Shown here piece by piece: positions 24,101 to 35,185 of a stretch of DNA of 64,000 nucleotides. The position numbers were made by a program, and so were the translations under genes. The stretch's first letter is position 1. Every line of letters begins with the position of its first letter. Under the pieces are notes generated by a model, which was not told the origin of the DNA, searched no databases, and worked only from the letters and a program-made list of their open reading frames with translations. Source of the stretch: Pycnopodia helianthoides (Eukaryota; Echinodermata; Asteroidea; Forcipulatida; Asteriidae); the NCBI GenBank assembly GCA_032158295.1, contig CM063247.1:13368315-13432314 (forward strand), given 5' to 3'.

Positions 24101-27100
24101 ACCGCCTATACTTGGGATCTGCAGGAAACAAATGCAGACTGAGCCCATCTTTAGTTGTTTTGCTGCATCCAGCAGCAATACACCTGGTCGGCATTGCCGG
24201 AAAAATGCAAGAAAAAAACTTGTTTTCGAAACGTACAAGCTCACTATGGACCTACTTGCACGTATGTTTACAACGTAAATGCGGGCAAATTCGAGGGGGG
24301 TCGATGTTCGATCGAAGTCTGCCTCGATTGACGTCACAAAATGGGATAGTCGAAGTCACTGACACCCCAAAAACAACTTTATCAATTTTTTTAACATACA
24401 AATCCTGACAAACAATTACCCCCAAAAATTGTTTTATATACTCTTATGTTTAGAAAAAATATATCTATTTCCCGGTTACTTTTATACACTTTGTTTGGTG
24501 GTTTCTGAAGTACAAAACTGACCTTGATTAGTTTTGCTTTGGCTTACTTCATGATGACTAATTGCATCTCCTGTGCTTTATTCGACTCCACCCCTTGTCC
24601 ACTGAAGTCATGGCATGACGCAATCCTTAGATGGGATCCGGCTTTGTACAATGGAATTACCAGTACCGTTCTGCCATATGCAAGCATTTGGAAACCAGAC
24701 ATTGTGCTTTACAACAAGTAAGTTTGATTGTGGAAGTTGTTTTTGATATAGATTGTCACGGTTATATTCGTCAAATAAGCTGCCAATTGTTGTTCTATTT
24801 CGAGCAAACTTGAAAGCTCCTCAAAACAGTCATCCAATTTCACTTAAAGGAACATTACCGAACTGGTTTTTGCTAACAAAACAGTTGCTGGCAGTGTAAG
24901 CACTTTATGTAATCCACCATATACATAAACTGACAAACCTGTAGAAGTTTGAGATCGATCGGCCATCTGGGTCACGACAAAATAGTGAAAAACCTATTAC
25001 ACAATTGCCTGAAATCATATAGATTCAACAAATGTATAAAACGCTCACTGAGCAATAAACTCCAACGGAAAATTAGTTGAATCATTTCTCATCAAATATG
25101 ACATTTCAGACAGAAATATTTCAAGGGGTGTTTTCTACTATCATCATCATTAGACCGTGTAAGTTTTGTGTAAATCTGGATCAAAAGTATATTTTACAAT
25201 TTTTTTTCTTACCAATTCTGTAATGTTCCTTTAATGTTTACGCACCTATTCATTTGGGTCTTGCAATAAGAAAGGTAGCCATTAACATTTAACAATCCAC
25301 TCGAACAGCACTCAAATTCGCAGCAGCTTTTCGCTGAAATGTCTCGTTGCGCTTACTCAGCTAAACTTAAAGCTAAAATGAGGTCCTTATAAGATAAATC
25401 GTATATGAAGCTATATATAAATGTGCATGCCTAAAATTGCTTTAATATGATTGCATGAAAGTGAAACATAACTGGTTTTTCATGTTTTGGGGGGTGTTGG
25501 GGTGTTTGTTTGTTTGTTTGTTTGTTGGGGGTGTTTGTTTGATCGTTTGTTTGCCGAAAGTGACTGGGAAAACCTCTTATACTTTTTGACCATTTAGTCA
25601 GATTTACGGCAGATTTATTGTGTAAAACAAGAGAGAACAAAGTTTGATGTTGAAAAAAACCACAAAAAACCGTTTACTAAATAATTCACCACACACAAAC
25701 ACCACAATTTTTTGTGTTCATTACGTATACCAGTAGGCTTTATTTTGTAACTTTATTTCAGCGTGGATCTTGAATACCATGGGCTAATGGAAACTGGCGT
25801 CACAGTCACGAGCACAGGGATTGTCTATTGGAATACGCCGGCCATTCTTAAAAGTTCATGCAGGATTGACGTGTCCTACTTCCCCTTCGACGAGCAAAAG
25901 TGTCTACTGAAGTTCGGCTCCTGGTCCTACAGCGGCGCCATGATAGACCTCGTCAACCAGACTACCTCTGGGGATATCTCCGCGTACACAGACAACGGAG
26001 AGTGGCATCTTGTGGGCATGGCCGTCCAAAAACACGAGGTGTACTACAACTGCTGCGAGGAACCCTATCCCGACGTGACGTTCACCATCATCATCCAGCG
26101 AAGGTCTGCGTTCTACGTCTTCAACATCATTCTCCCGTGTTTCCTGCTCTCTGCTGTGACGTCGTTAAACTTCCTCTTGCCAGCTGACTCGGGGGAGAAG
26201 ATCAGCTTTGTTCTGACGTCTCTCCTGGCCTTGATTGTGTTTCTGCTGTTGGTAGCAGAGACAATACCACCTTCATCCGAACATACACCTCTTATCGGTG
26301 AGTAAATTTTGTGTATGACTTTCTCGACCCAGACAATTGTAAATGTATCTGTGTATTTTTTTTTTTGTCCGAATATCTCAAATTAATATTAAATAGGTAT
26401 TATGTAGGATTAGTGGAGCTGACAAGATAGTCGCAGACAATATTCGTGTTTTGTGTGATCAACCATACACATGAAACAATAACAAACCTTTAAAAAATTG
26501 TGCTTCATCAGTTGTGTGAGTCAGGAGAAAATAATGAAAAAAACCACGCACAATTGTCAGCATGCAAACACAATGTCCTTAATTTTGGTTGTGACAACCG
26601 CTTTCAGCTGTATCCTCAAAATTAATATGACTTCATTTTAGAGGGAAATATTTCACAGAATTCCAAACAATCGAAATATTATATGGTTTGGACTCATTCA
26701 GAAACAAACATATTGCATTGATTCATATGGTATGAGACTTGTTGTTTCTAAACAAAGTATGTTTATGATTCGAACAGTGAGCACCCTAATCAAAAGTCCC
26801 ATGAAATCAAGACATGTTGAGTATTTCCTGACATCAAATAATTGAACAAATTGGTCCTTACACCACCCAGTTATTGATGTGTGTTATGTCCAAGTCATAT
26901 TTTATAGCTATCATCGTCATCACTTCGTCATCGGTAGCACTATCCGTCTTCATCCTGCATATTCACAATCGTTTCCCCAACGATAAACCAGTTCCTGTCT
27001 GGCTGAGGAAACTATTGAAGTTCCTGTCCCCTATCCTGGGCTCCACAGGCTACAGCAACGGCAAGCCGCTTCCCGCGTCCGTTGTGGTGTGCAACGGCAA

Positions 27101-27407
27101 CACTGTTGACTACAACTGCGAGAAAGTCAGCCTGTCAGATAAGGTGAAGAAGTTAAAGTTATCCGTCTCCTCAGACGATAATTCAGATGTTTCTAAATTG
27201 GAGCAGTCGGTCCTGTCCATCAATGACTACCTGAAACTCCTAGTCGGGCGACTCGGTGACCAAGACGGAGATGAAGAGACTCTGGCCGAGTGGAAGTATG
27301 TTGCACGTGCACTGGACCGCCTCTTTTTCATGTTGTACTTGGTTGTTACCTTTATAACGACTTATGCGATTTTTGCCCAACAAAAATCAGAAGCGTCAGA
27401 CGAATAA
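21058..27407 (+). CDS. nAChR alpha-type subunit (gene B), six exons, last acceptor unclear
   Basis: Exons are 21058-21103, 22341-22480, 23657-23701, 24608-24717, 25762-26297 and about 26895-27407, giving about 463 residues. Role as for gene A. The ligand-site set is the most complete of the cluster: SLWLRF (loop D), IWKPDIVLY (loop A), a 13-residue Cys loop, GSWSYSG (loop B), and VYYNCCEEPY (loop C with vicinal cysteines and both tyrosines). It is therefore the best candidate for a principal acetylcholine-binding subunit. M2 runs GEKISFVLTSLLAL to VAE, with Ser2', Thr6', Leu9' and Glu20'. Same strand as gene A and 2.2 kb downstream, so probably a tandem duplicate. The join of exons 5 and 6 is out of frame with any visible AG. 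The 3' part from 26958 is repeated at 33252. Confidence 0.85.
22341..22480 (+). CDS. Gene B exon 2: N-terminal ligand-binding domain
   Basis: 140 nt after the acceptor TTTCCCGCAG, ending GCCGAAATG before GTAAGT. Encodes VDAESHEARLYNDLL..., then NPDIRPV, an NET glycosylation sequon and VTLGAALQMIAEM. Confidence 0.88.
23657..23701 (+). CDS. Gene B exon 3: 45 nt, intact
   Basis: Encodes DEKQQHITTSLWLRF exactly in frame between acceptor TTACAG and donor GTAAGT. It provides the internal control showing that the corresponding 46 nt exon of gene A carries an extra base. Confidence 0.88.
24006..24194 (-). CDS. THAP-type zinc finger exon or fragment, nested in intron 3 of gene B
   Basis: 62 residues starting MPTRCIAAGCSKTT, then SLHLFPADPKYRRLWAAKV and SALCSEHF. 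This is the C2-CH pattern of a THAP DNA-binding domain: Cys5, Cys10, FP, Trp, and a C-terminal C..HF. The frame stops five residues after the HF (GAQI and stop), with no donor seen, so only this one domain is present. THAP domains occur in cell-cycle and transcription regulators and in P-element-like transposases. It could be the first exon of a nested gene, a retrocopy or a transposon remnant. It is opposite to the host gene. Confidence 0.7.
   Translation of the reverse strand: MPTRCIAAGCSKTTKDGLSLHLFPADPKYRRLWAAKVRLTRAKRSGPTSFSALCSEHFGAQI
24608..24717 (+). CDS. Gene B exon 4: loop A region
   Basis: 110 nt. The acceptor is CACTGAAG after a pyrimidine-rich tract. Encodes SWHDAILRWDPALY... 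to IWKPDIVLYN plus two bases, then GTAAGT. Confidence 0.88.
24844..25234. mobile_element. 391 bp TTAA-flanked non-autonomous DNA element (intron 4 of gene B)
   Basis: The left end is TTAAAGGAACATTACCGAA and the right end reads inward TTAAAGGAACATTACAGAA, so inverted termini of about 20 bp lie at TTAA. There is no coding capacity. A truncated reverse-orientation copy lies at 57428-57700, and fragments at about 16530 and 62110-62380. TTAA targets are typical of piggyBac-type insertion, but the ends do not look like piggyBac ends, so the superfamily is open. Confidence 0.65.
25762..26297 (+). CDS. Gene B exon 5: Cys loop, loops B and C, M1 and M2
   Basis: 536 nt. Contains CRIDVSYFPFDEQKC, SWSYSG, VYYNCCEEPYPDVTF, M1 and M2 (GEKISFVLTSLLALIVFLL), ending in phase 1 (ATC G) before GTGAGT. 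Confidence 0.93.
26395..26810. repeat. Interspersed repeat (GGTATTATGTAGGATTAG family) in intron 5 of gene B
   Basis: Shares GGTATTAT..GGAT..GGTAGAGCTGACAA-like sequence, TTTTGTGTGAT and GTGTGAGTCAGGAGAAAA with 53418-53782 (both orientations) and with the truncated copies near 58349 and 60490. Probably a decayed non-autonomous DNA element. Confidence 0.5.
26895..27407 (+). CDS. Gene B exon 6: TM3, cytoplasmic loop, TM4; start uncertain
   Basis: From 26895 it reads SYFIAIIVITSSSVALSVF (TM3), then HNRFPNDKPVPVWLRK and a loop ending EEETLAEWKYVARALDR-like before TM4 and a tail ending SEASDE. The phase of exon 5 demands two bases before codon TCA at 26895, but the AG at 26893-26894 abuts it directly, and the CAG at 26868-26870 enters in another frame. 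A small deletion or indel error next to the acceptor is the simplest reading. Confidence 0.75.
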   Translation, partial: SYFIAIIVITSSSVALSVFILHIHNRFPNDKPVPVWLRKLLKFLSPILGSTGYSNGKPLPASVVVCNGNTVDYNCEKVSLSDKVKKLKLSVSSDDNSDVSKLEQSVLSINDYLKLLVGRLGDQDGDEETLAEWKYVARALDRLFFMLYLVVTFITTYAIFAQQKSEASDE

Positions 27408-27540
27408 TATTATCACGATGATGTCCATATGCTATGCCTTTGTGTTTCCCTTGATCATTATTTTATCGCTGTTAATTACGAGCCATTAATAATATAATCT
27501 CTTTTGTTAACTCATAACTTTTTTGATAAATTTAGACATA

Positions 27541-28866
27541 TTTGTTATGAGTTGAGAGTCAAAAGCAAGGTTTTCCCTTGCTCTTTCTTCATTCTTTGAT
27601 AATTTTTGTTACTTTTTTGGTTGAATTTTCACTAAGACTCACACAACTTTTTTGAGTAAAATGCAAGGCTTACCCTTGCAATGTTTTCATATTTCTGAAA
27701 AATTGTTCACTTATATTCAAGGCTTATACCCCTTGCCCTTTTTTATTTTGTTTGATGAATCTTTAAAAAAATAAGTGCTTAACCCTTACAATTTGTTCAA
27801 TGTACTTACTGAATTCTGAGTAAAATGCAAGGCTATACCCCTTGCAATGTTTTCATATTTCTGATTAATTTTTTGAAAAAAAATGCAAGGCACCCTTGCA
27901 CTTTTTAGATTGTTCTCATATATTTTCAGTTAATTGCAAATGTTATCATAATTTTGTTATCATATTTCTGATAGATTTGTTTGTTTACCAAAATGCAAGG
28001 CTTACCCCTTTCATCTTTTTTTATATTTCTGCTGAATTTAGAGTTAAAGGCAAGGCTTACGCCTTGCAATGTTTACATATTTCTGATAATTATTTTGTCT
28101 AAAATACCACCTTGCACCTTTTCAATGCTTACCCTTACCCTTTTTGTAATGTTTGATGAATTTTGAGTAAAATAAGGACTTAATCCTTATAAATACTTCA
28201 TGTATTTAAACTGAATTAAGAGTAAAATACAAGGATTACCCCTTGCAATGTTTTCAAATTTCTGATTAATTTTTTGATGAAGATGCACTTTCTCTATTTT
28301 TCTCATTTATTTTCAGTTAATTGCAAGGCTAACCCCTTGCAAATGTTACCATAATTCTGATAATTTTGTTGACCAAAATGCAAGGATTACCCTTTCAGCT
28401 TTTTTCATATTTCTGCTGAATTTAGAGTTAAAAGTAAGGCTTACCCCTTGCAATGTTAACACATTTCTGATAATTCTTTTGACTAAAATAGCACCTTGCA
28501 CTTTTTTCATTTCTTTGCTGAATTTAGAGTTAAATGCAAGGCAATGCAAAGCTTGCAATGTTTCAATAAATCTGATGAATTGTTGAATATAATGCAAAAG
28601 TTACTCCTTGCCCTTTCTGTTATATTTATGATGCATTTTGAGTAAAATTCAAGGCTAACCAGTTGCAATGTTTTCATATTTCTGAATAACTTTTTGACTA
28701 AAATGCAAGGCTTAACCCTTGCAATGTGTTATTTTTTTGCAAAAATTTTAACTAAAATGCAAGACTTACCCTCGGCCCTTTTTTCTAGTTTTACTCATAA
28801 ATGTCCAGTAAATTGCAAGTCCAACCCCTTGCACTGATATTCTTTTGACTAAAATGCAAGGCTTAG
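27541..28866. repeat. Hairpin-monomer minisatellite array, copy 1
   Basis: About two dozen imperfect monomers of ~55 bp. The typical core is AAAATGCAAGGCTTACCCC followed by TTGCAATG and a T-rich spacer ending TCATATTTCTGA. The core is an inverted repeat (TGCAAGG / CCTTGCA, loop about 5 nt). Variants such as TAAGGACTTAATCCTTA keep the pairing although both arms changed. A stray monomer lies near 29930. The array begins about 130 bp after the gene B stop. Confidence 0.85.
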
Positions 28867-28887
28867 GATGCGCTGGGGTAAGAAGCC

Positions 28888-29236
28888 ATTTGCAAGTTAG
28901 ATTTGAATAAAGTCTTGTACAATGACTTGCTTAGTCAGAAGTTCTCGCTTAAATTTGAATTCCTCAGACTATAGAGACAGTTGCTATGTCAAATGGTTCG
29001 GGGCAAGCTTTTGTATACAACCTCCAGATGAGCAAACCCTGGTACCATTGTGCCGTGCACGTTCATTCAGAACTGTGTATGGGTGTTCCACCGTCTCTTA
29101 CGTAACTACGCAAAAGCTTGCCCCGAATCATGTGACATAGCAACTGTCTCTATAGTCTGAGGAATTCAAATTTAAGTGGTAACTTGTGATCAAGAACGTC
29201 ATTGTACCAGACAATATTCAAATCTAACACGCAAAC
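28888..29236. repeat. 349 bp foldback element, copy 1
   Basis: Left arm 28888-29013 and right arm 29111-29236 are reverse complements around a 97 bp centre. The inner 66 bp (28948-29013 with 29111-29176) pair with only about two mismatches; the outer parts are more diverged. It starts directly after the hairpin array. Confidence 0.85.
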
Positions 29237-32128
29237 GGTTTATGGAACAGTGGGGTAATTGGAACAGTGGGACTTTATCTTTACTATTCTGGTGTGTATT
29301 GATCACAATCTTACTGGAGATACTTTACAACAAACAAACATACATTGCTCAAGATGGTGGACAGTTTCAATGATCTTTATCGTATCTGAGTACTGAAAAT
29401 ATCCCCGTAAACGTCACCCATCCTGCGAGCATCCTCTGTTTTACCAATAATTACTAACTATTGGAAATCCTGACAAACTCTGTGTGTAGTTTGGACGTCA
29501 TTTACAGTGTAAAATCGTGCATTTTGGAGCAAATGTTTCTGAGGTTTTCGTCATTCATACGTTCGTTGCATACAGGTATGTGTTCATTTTGGTTTATTCT
29601 TATTGTAACATTTTAAGTAAACTTAAACTTAAAAATTGAAGTCGTCATACGTTGTTGAATGATTGTATGGGAGGAACAAGGCATGACTTCTATTGTTTTA
29701 GCTCATGGGGCTGTAGGAACTGGCTTCAGAATTGTCGATTGACAGAGTTTTGCATGGCTGAATTTGTAAAACAATAGGCCTAAAAGATTTAGATTTTTTT
29801 GTTCTTCTGATGTAGACCTATCAGAAAAAAATGATTAAATTGCATAATTCGTTATTGATTTATTCCCAAATGACATGTTTTGTGTTTACAATGGCTGTGT
29901 GGGCGGCCATTTATATAATTTTGCTGAACTTTGAGTAAAATGCAAGGCATTTAAAATGTCATGTATAAAATTGTTGACATTAATAACTATTATAAATGTA
30001 TTCTAAGAAGTCTCTGGGAGTTGCTTGCTACCATTATTTATACCGTGTAGATAACTTACTTATAACACGCATTGAAGAGAATGCTGAATGGCACTTACAT
30101 GTTTTAGTAACGGGAAAACTTTAAAGTCCAAAACCAAACTGCAATAGTGAACTCAGAAGGATAAGGATCAGTGGGCCCAAACAGTTAGCGCTTTTCATGG
30201 GTTAAGCAAAATAAATTATCAGTTTCCAAAGTTCGAACAATTTGGTGTGGAGTGACATATGGAGAAAAGAAGATTAGAGAAATTTGGTCAAACTGCTAGC
30301 CAAACTGACTAGTGTGTAAATAACAGAACTGACACTTATATTTATTAGGGTCTAAACTGATTATTCCAGAAATGACACCAAGATTGATATTTTGGTTTGC
30401 TCTTTTTTTTTTTTCTTTTTTTTTTTGGGGGGGGGGTTGTTTATCTTTAAAGGGTAACGTCGATCTGGATTTAGCGCTTTTGGCTTTAAAAAGCATTTGA
30501 ATTGTAAAACAGATGTTTTAAAAGTAGAATATAATGATTCACACAAACATACCTCGAAATTGTGTGGTTTCCCCTTTTTAGTTCGTGAACTATCACGGTC
30601 CGCCATAATTTATATTCTACTTGTTAATTTTCTTTCCAACCATTATTCATTTCATAACGAAAGTTTTTTTTTTGCCCAAAGCGCTTAATCAAAGGAAACG
30701 TGTCCCTTTTAAGCGAAGTGCATAGTAAAATCAATTAAGTACAAAATGTATGTGCCAATACAAATGTCCAACAGCAACGTAACAGTATATAAGGATATTA
30801 CAATAAAATCGTAAATACAGGTAAACTTCGGATATAAAAATGTGGAATTTAAAAACACAGGCAGGCATCATACAAAAGCCCTAGCATCGAGACTAAGGTG
30901 ACTTAAGTCTAATGATACTAACATACATAAATCATAGACACTCAGTGATGGGGGTTTAAGGACAGTCACTCTGTACGAGGGATTCAATACACATTAATAG
31001 ACTTATACTTTCTATGCTATTTAAAGTGGGCATCTCTCGATCCTTTGTGATGGTTAACCATTTATTTAAATATACAACAGAGAAAACATCACCAGCAGCC
31101 TATTTGTTCCCGTTATGAAACGGCATCATAAACTGCTAAAAGTCGTTCGAGAATAAGAGAAAGAGTTGAGTATGTCTTGGTCTTTCAGTGAAAATTCAAA
31201 GAACAAAAATCTTCATAGCATTTTATACCCATTTCCCATTGACCCCCCCTTTAACCAACGTCACACGCGGCCACTGTCTACCGCTCACGCCATTTTAAGG
31301 GTCAAAATGCAAGTAAGACGTCGCTTTGTCTAAAAATGCGCACTGCATGTGTGTTATAACACACGTGAACATACATGACTCCCAAAATGGCGCAACCAAA
31401 ATTATTGCACATAGTAATAAAATAGAACAAATCTCTATTGGTCAATTGCATACATACGTCTACTTACACCATGTTGGCTATGTGAACCTTTACGTGACTT
31501 GTGTTGTAAAGCGAGTCAGCGCCATTTTCTCAATGGCCAAACATGCTTCATGTCGGGCGGTGTAACGTGGTTTTATACGCCCTCTTTATCAATTACATAA
31601 CTGAATTAGGTTTATCTAGTTAACTAAAAACCAAAATGTGATTGATACGGAATGATATAATAAAGATGAAACTTGCAGATGTTTGATATGTTTACAAAAG
31701 CCCATATGCATTAGCGCCATCTTAAAAACAAAACAAATAAAACAAAATAATAAAAAGGATTGCATCTTGGGAAACCGAGTACAATTACAAGTTAAACCAA
31801 GCTTCCAAGATGGACGCCAAGCTGCAGTATGCACAGTGTGCATGCAACTATGCCATGTGTACCGCACTGCTTTAAGTCAGCGCGAAATGATGGTTGCCAG
31901 TGTTGTTTGGACTCGGACTTCACCCAGAATCCTTAGCGCGCCGATCATGCGCATTAGGGCATGCATAAGGGCTATTGGATGCATATGTACCGCCATTTAC
32001 CTTGAATTTTGTTCACCTTGTCACAACTTTATCTCAGCAGTTCTGTTACATTTATCTTGCAATTATATGCAACATAAACAATGGGGAGAAAAAGTACATG
32101 TACGCGGAGCAAATCGAGTCTAATTGTT
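29237..32128. other. Non-coding stretch between convergent genes B and C (copy 1)
   Basis: AT-rich, no recognisable gene. It holds a T/G homopolymer block near 30403-30437 whose length differs between the copies, and a GC-richer part near 31260-31990 with no conserved reading frame. The matching part of copy 2 is about 35534-38425. Confidence 0.5.
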
Positions 32129-33251
32129 TTAAGCATAGCTTTGTGTCATCTTCAGTAGAATAATCAGTGACGTCATAATTATGGCCATGGCAAACAGAGC
32201 CATAAGTAATCTATCTAGGATGACACACATATCAATCCATTGTTGTTGGATCAGTGACTTCTTCTCCTGTAGTTTGGACCTGTTCACAAGCCTGTCGATG
32301 TACTGTCCGATCTGCTGCACGGTGGACCCGATGCTCACATCAGTTGCGTCACTCCCGTAATCCGAGTCCGACATGTAGCCCTGCTCCCCGCCGTCTTTCG
32401 GTCCGTTCGAACCACTCTCCAACTGCAGCTGCTGCAGGAGGCTGACACCGAGTGTCTGACAGTTGAACATAGAATTCTGCTGGTCGAATTCGAATGGGTC
32501 GTCACTCAGGTGGACATCGGCCTTCAACGTTTCCTTCTCGATGGTGAGGTCGACGTACTCCTCGTGGAAGGCGTGGCGTCTCCCCTTCATGCGTAGAGCG
32601 AAAGCGAGCCAGTCGAGGATGAGCTTACGGGCCCATCGGGGAGGAGGGCTGGTCGGGACATGGTGGTGGAGACGGAGGATTATAACCGAGCCTGCCGTCT
32701 CGATGGACATGAGGATGATGATTGTTGCAAGCAGTTGCCCTAAAAGAAGAAGAAGAAAAAGAAGAAGAAGAAGAAAAGAAAAACAACATCATAAGAAATG
32801 ACAAAAACTGCACATGCCTGTACCTCGAAGTTATCTCCCCTGCATATAGGGCCTGATTGAAAACCCCTTACCATTCAGTCTACCGGTAAAGTGTTTTTGA
32901 CTTACCAGGAATCTTTTGTTATAGTCCAGGGATTAAAGTAAACTCAAAGAACTGATACCTTTTACACAAGTTTAAGCTTCAATGCTATAGCCGTCATTTT
33001 GTACTAATATTAATTGGGAACAACATTTTTCATTGGCTTTAAACACTTCATTATTGGCTTCATTCATCTCGGTATTGTTAGCTTTATGATGTCTTTGTAC
33101 CAGTACAGCAACCCGACTTAAAGAAGAAGAAAAAAGAAAGAAAAAAATACTAACCGAGCAAAGACACCGTATCCGATGTGGGCGGTAGGAGTTGCGCCCC
33201 CAAGAGCAAAAAGAACACAAGCGAGAGTAGAACGGTGATATTCAGGCCGAC
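32129..33251 (-). pseudogene. Truncated second copy of the nAChR gene C 3' end
   Basis: Contains the last exon (32129-32739: TM3, loop, TM4 and stop) and part of the preceding exon (33155-33251), which begins inside M2 (GLNITVLLSL) because the duplication border cuts there. No leader, ligand-binding domain or M1. It cannot make a receptor by itself. It duplicates 38426-39548. Confidence 0.9.
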
Positions 33252-33806
33252 CATATTCACAATCGTTTCCCCAACGATAAACCAGTTCCTGTCTGGCTGA
33301 GGAAACTATTGAAGTTCCTGTCCCCTATCCTGGGCTCCACAGGCTACAGCAACGGCAAGCCGCTTCCCGCGTCCGTTGTGGTGTGCAACGGCAACACTGT
33401 TGACTACAACTGCGAGAAAGTCAGCCTGTCAGATAAGGTGAAGAAGTTAAAGTTATCCGTCTCCTCAGACGATAATTCAGATGTTTCTAAATTGGAGCAG
33501 TCGGTCCTGTCCATCAATGACTACCTGAAACTCCTAGTCGGGCGACTCGGTGACCAAGACGGAGATGAAGAGACTCTGGCCGAGTGGAAGTATGTTGCAC
33601 GTGCACTGGACCGCCTCTTTTTCATGTTGTACTTGGTTGTTACCTTTATAACGACTTATGCGATTTTTGCCCAACAAAATCAGAAGCGTCAGACGAATAA
33701 TATTATCACGATGATGTCCATATGCTATGCCTTTGTGTTTTCCCTTGATCATTATTTTATCGCTGTTAATTACGAGCCATTAAATGATATAATCTCTTTT
33801 TGTTAA
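33252..33806 (+). pseudogene. Truncated second copy of the nAChR gene B last exon
   Basis: Starts within TM3 (HIHNRFPNDKPVPVW) and runs through the loop and TM4. One A fewer at 33676-33679 changes the tail from QQKSEASDE to a longer one (QQNQKRQTNN..., stop at 33804-33806). No upstream exons. One of the two tails must reflect a base-count error or a real allelic difference. Confidence 0.9.
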
Positions 33807-33837
33807 CTCATAACTTTTTTGATAAATTTAGACATAT

Positions 33838-35163
33838 TTGTTATGAGTTGAGAGTCAAAAGCAAGGTTTTCCCTTGCTCTTTCTTCATTCTTTGATAATT
33901 TTTGTTACTTTTTTGGTTGAATTTTCACTAAGACTCACACAACTTTTTTGAGTAAAATGCAAGGCTTACCCCTTGCAATGTTTTCATATTTCTGAAAAAT
34001 TGTTCACTTATATTCAAGGCTTATACCCCTTGCCCTTTTTTTATTTTGTTTGATGAATCTTTAAAAAAATAAGGGCTTAACCCTTACAATTTGTTCAATG
34101 TACTTACTGAATTCTGAGTAAAATGCAAGGCTATACCCCTTGCAATGTTTTCATATTTCTGATTAATTTTTTGAAAAAAAATGCAAGGCACCCTTGCACT
34201 TTTTAGATTGTTCTCATATATTTTCAGTTAATTGCAAATGTTATCATAATTTTGTTATCATATTTCTGATAGATTTGTTTGTTTACCAAAATGCAAGGCT
34301 TACCCCTTTCATCTTTTTTTATATTTCTGCTGAATTTAGAGTTAAAGGCAAGGCTTACGCCTTGCAATGTTTACATATTTCTGATAATTATTTTGTCTAA
34401 AATACCACCTTGCACCTTTTCAATGCTTACCCTTACCCTTTTTGTAATGTTTGATGAATTTTGAGTAAAATAAGGACTTAATCCTTATAAATACTTCATG
34501 TATTTAAACTGAATTAAGAGTAAAATACAAGGATTACCCCTTGCAATGTTTTCAAATTTCTGATTAATTTTTTGATGAAGATGCACTTTCTCTATTTTTC
34601 TCATTTATTTTCAGTTAATTGCAAGGCTAACCCCTTGCAAATGTTACCATAATTCTGATAATTTTGTTGACCAAAATGCAAGGATTACCCTTTCAGCTTT
34701 TTTCATATTTCTGCTGAATTTAGAGTTAAAAGTAAGGCTTACCCCTTGCAATGTTAACACATTTCTGATAATTCTTTTGACTAAAATAGCACCTTGCACT
34801 TTTTTCATTTCTTTGCTGAATTTAGAGTTAAATGCAAGGCAATGCAAAGCTTGCAATGTTTCAATAAATCTGATGAATTGTTGAATATAATGCAAAAGTT
34901 ACTCCTTGCCCTTTCTGTTATATTTATGATGCATTTTGAGTAAAATTCAAGGCTAACCAGTTGCAATGTTTTCATATTTCTGAATAACTTTTTGACTAAA
35001 ATGCAAGGCTTAACCCTTGCAATGTGTTATTTTTTTGCAAAAATTTTAACTAAAATGCAAGACTTACCCTCGGCCCTTTTTTCTAGTTTTACTCATAAAT
35101 GTCCAGTAAATTGCAAGTCCAACCCCTTGCACTGATATTCTTTTGACTAAAATGCAAGGCTTA
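33838..35163. repeat. Hairpin-monomer minisatellite array, copy 2
   Basis: The same array inside the second copy of the 6.3 kb segment. One monomer reads TAAGGGCTTAACCCTTA here (a perfect stem), against a T for G in copy 1. Confidence 0.85.
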
Positions 35164-35185
35164 GGATGCGCTGGGGTAAGAAGCC

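Larger units (their letters stand above)
26958..33251. repeat. Tandem 6.3 kb segmental duplication, copy 1
   Basis: 26958-33251 (6294 bp) repeats at 33252-39548 (6297 bp). The offset moves only between 6294 and 6300. Differences seen by eye are nearly all one-base indels (for example five versus four A at 27382-27386 / 33676-33679) and rare substitutions such as T/G near 27775. The left border is inside TM3 of gene B and the right border inside M2 of gene C. Confidence 0.97.

Noticed and set aside
27541..28866. CRISPR-like interpretation of the regular hairpin array
   Set aside because: This is animal nuclear DNA. The monomers are degenerate throughout with no unique spacers and no cas genes.
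31683..32123. A 146-codon open frame on the plus strand
   Set aside because: No recognisable domain, and it overlaps the region just past the minus-strand gene C stop. Identical in both copies only because the segment was duplicated.
32463..32801. A plus-strand frame ending in a run of Arg/Lys
   Set aside because: It is the antisense of the gene C last exon and of a purine-rich intron tract.
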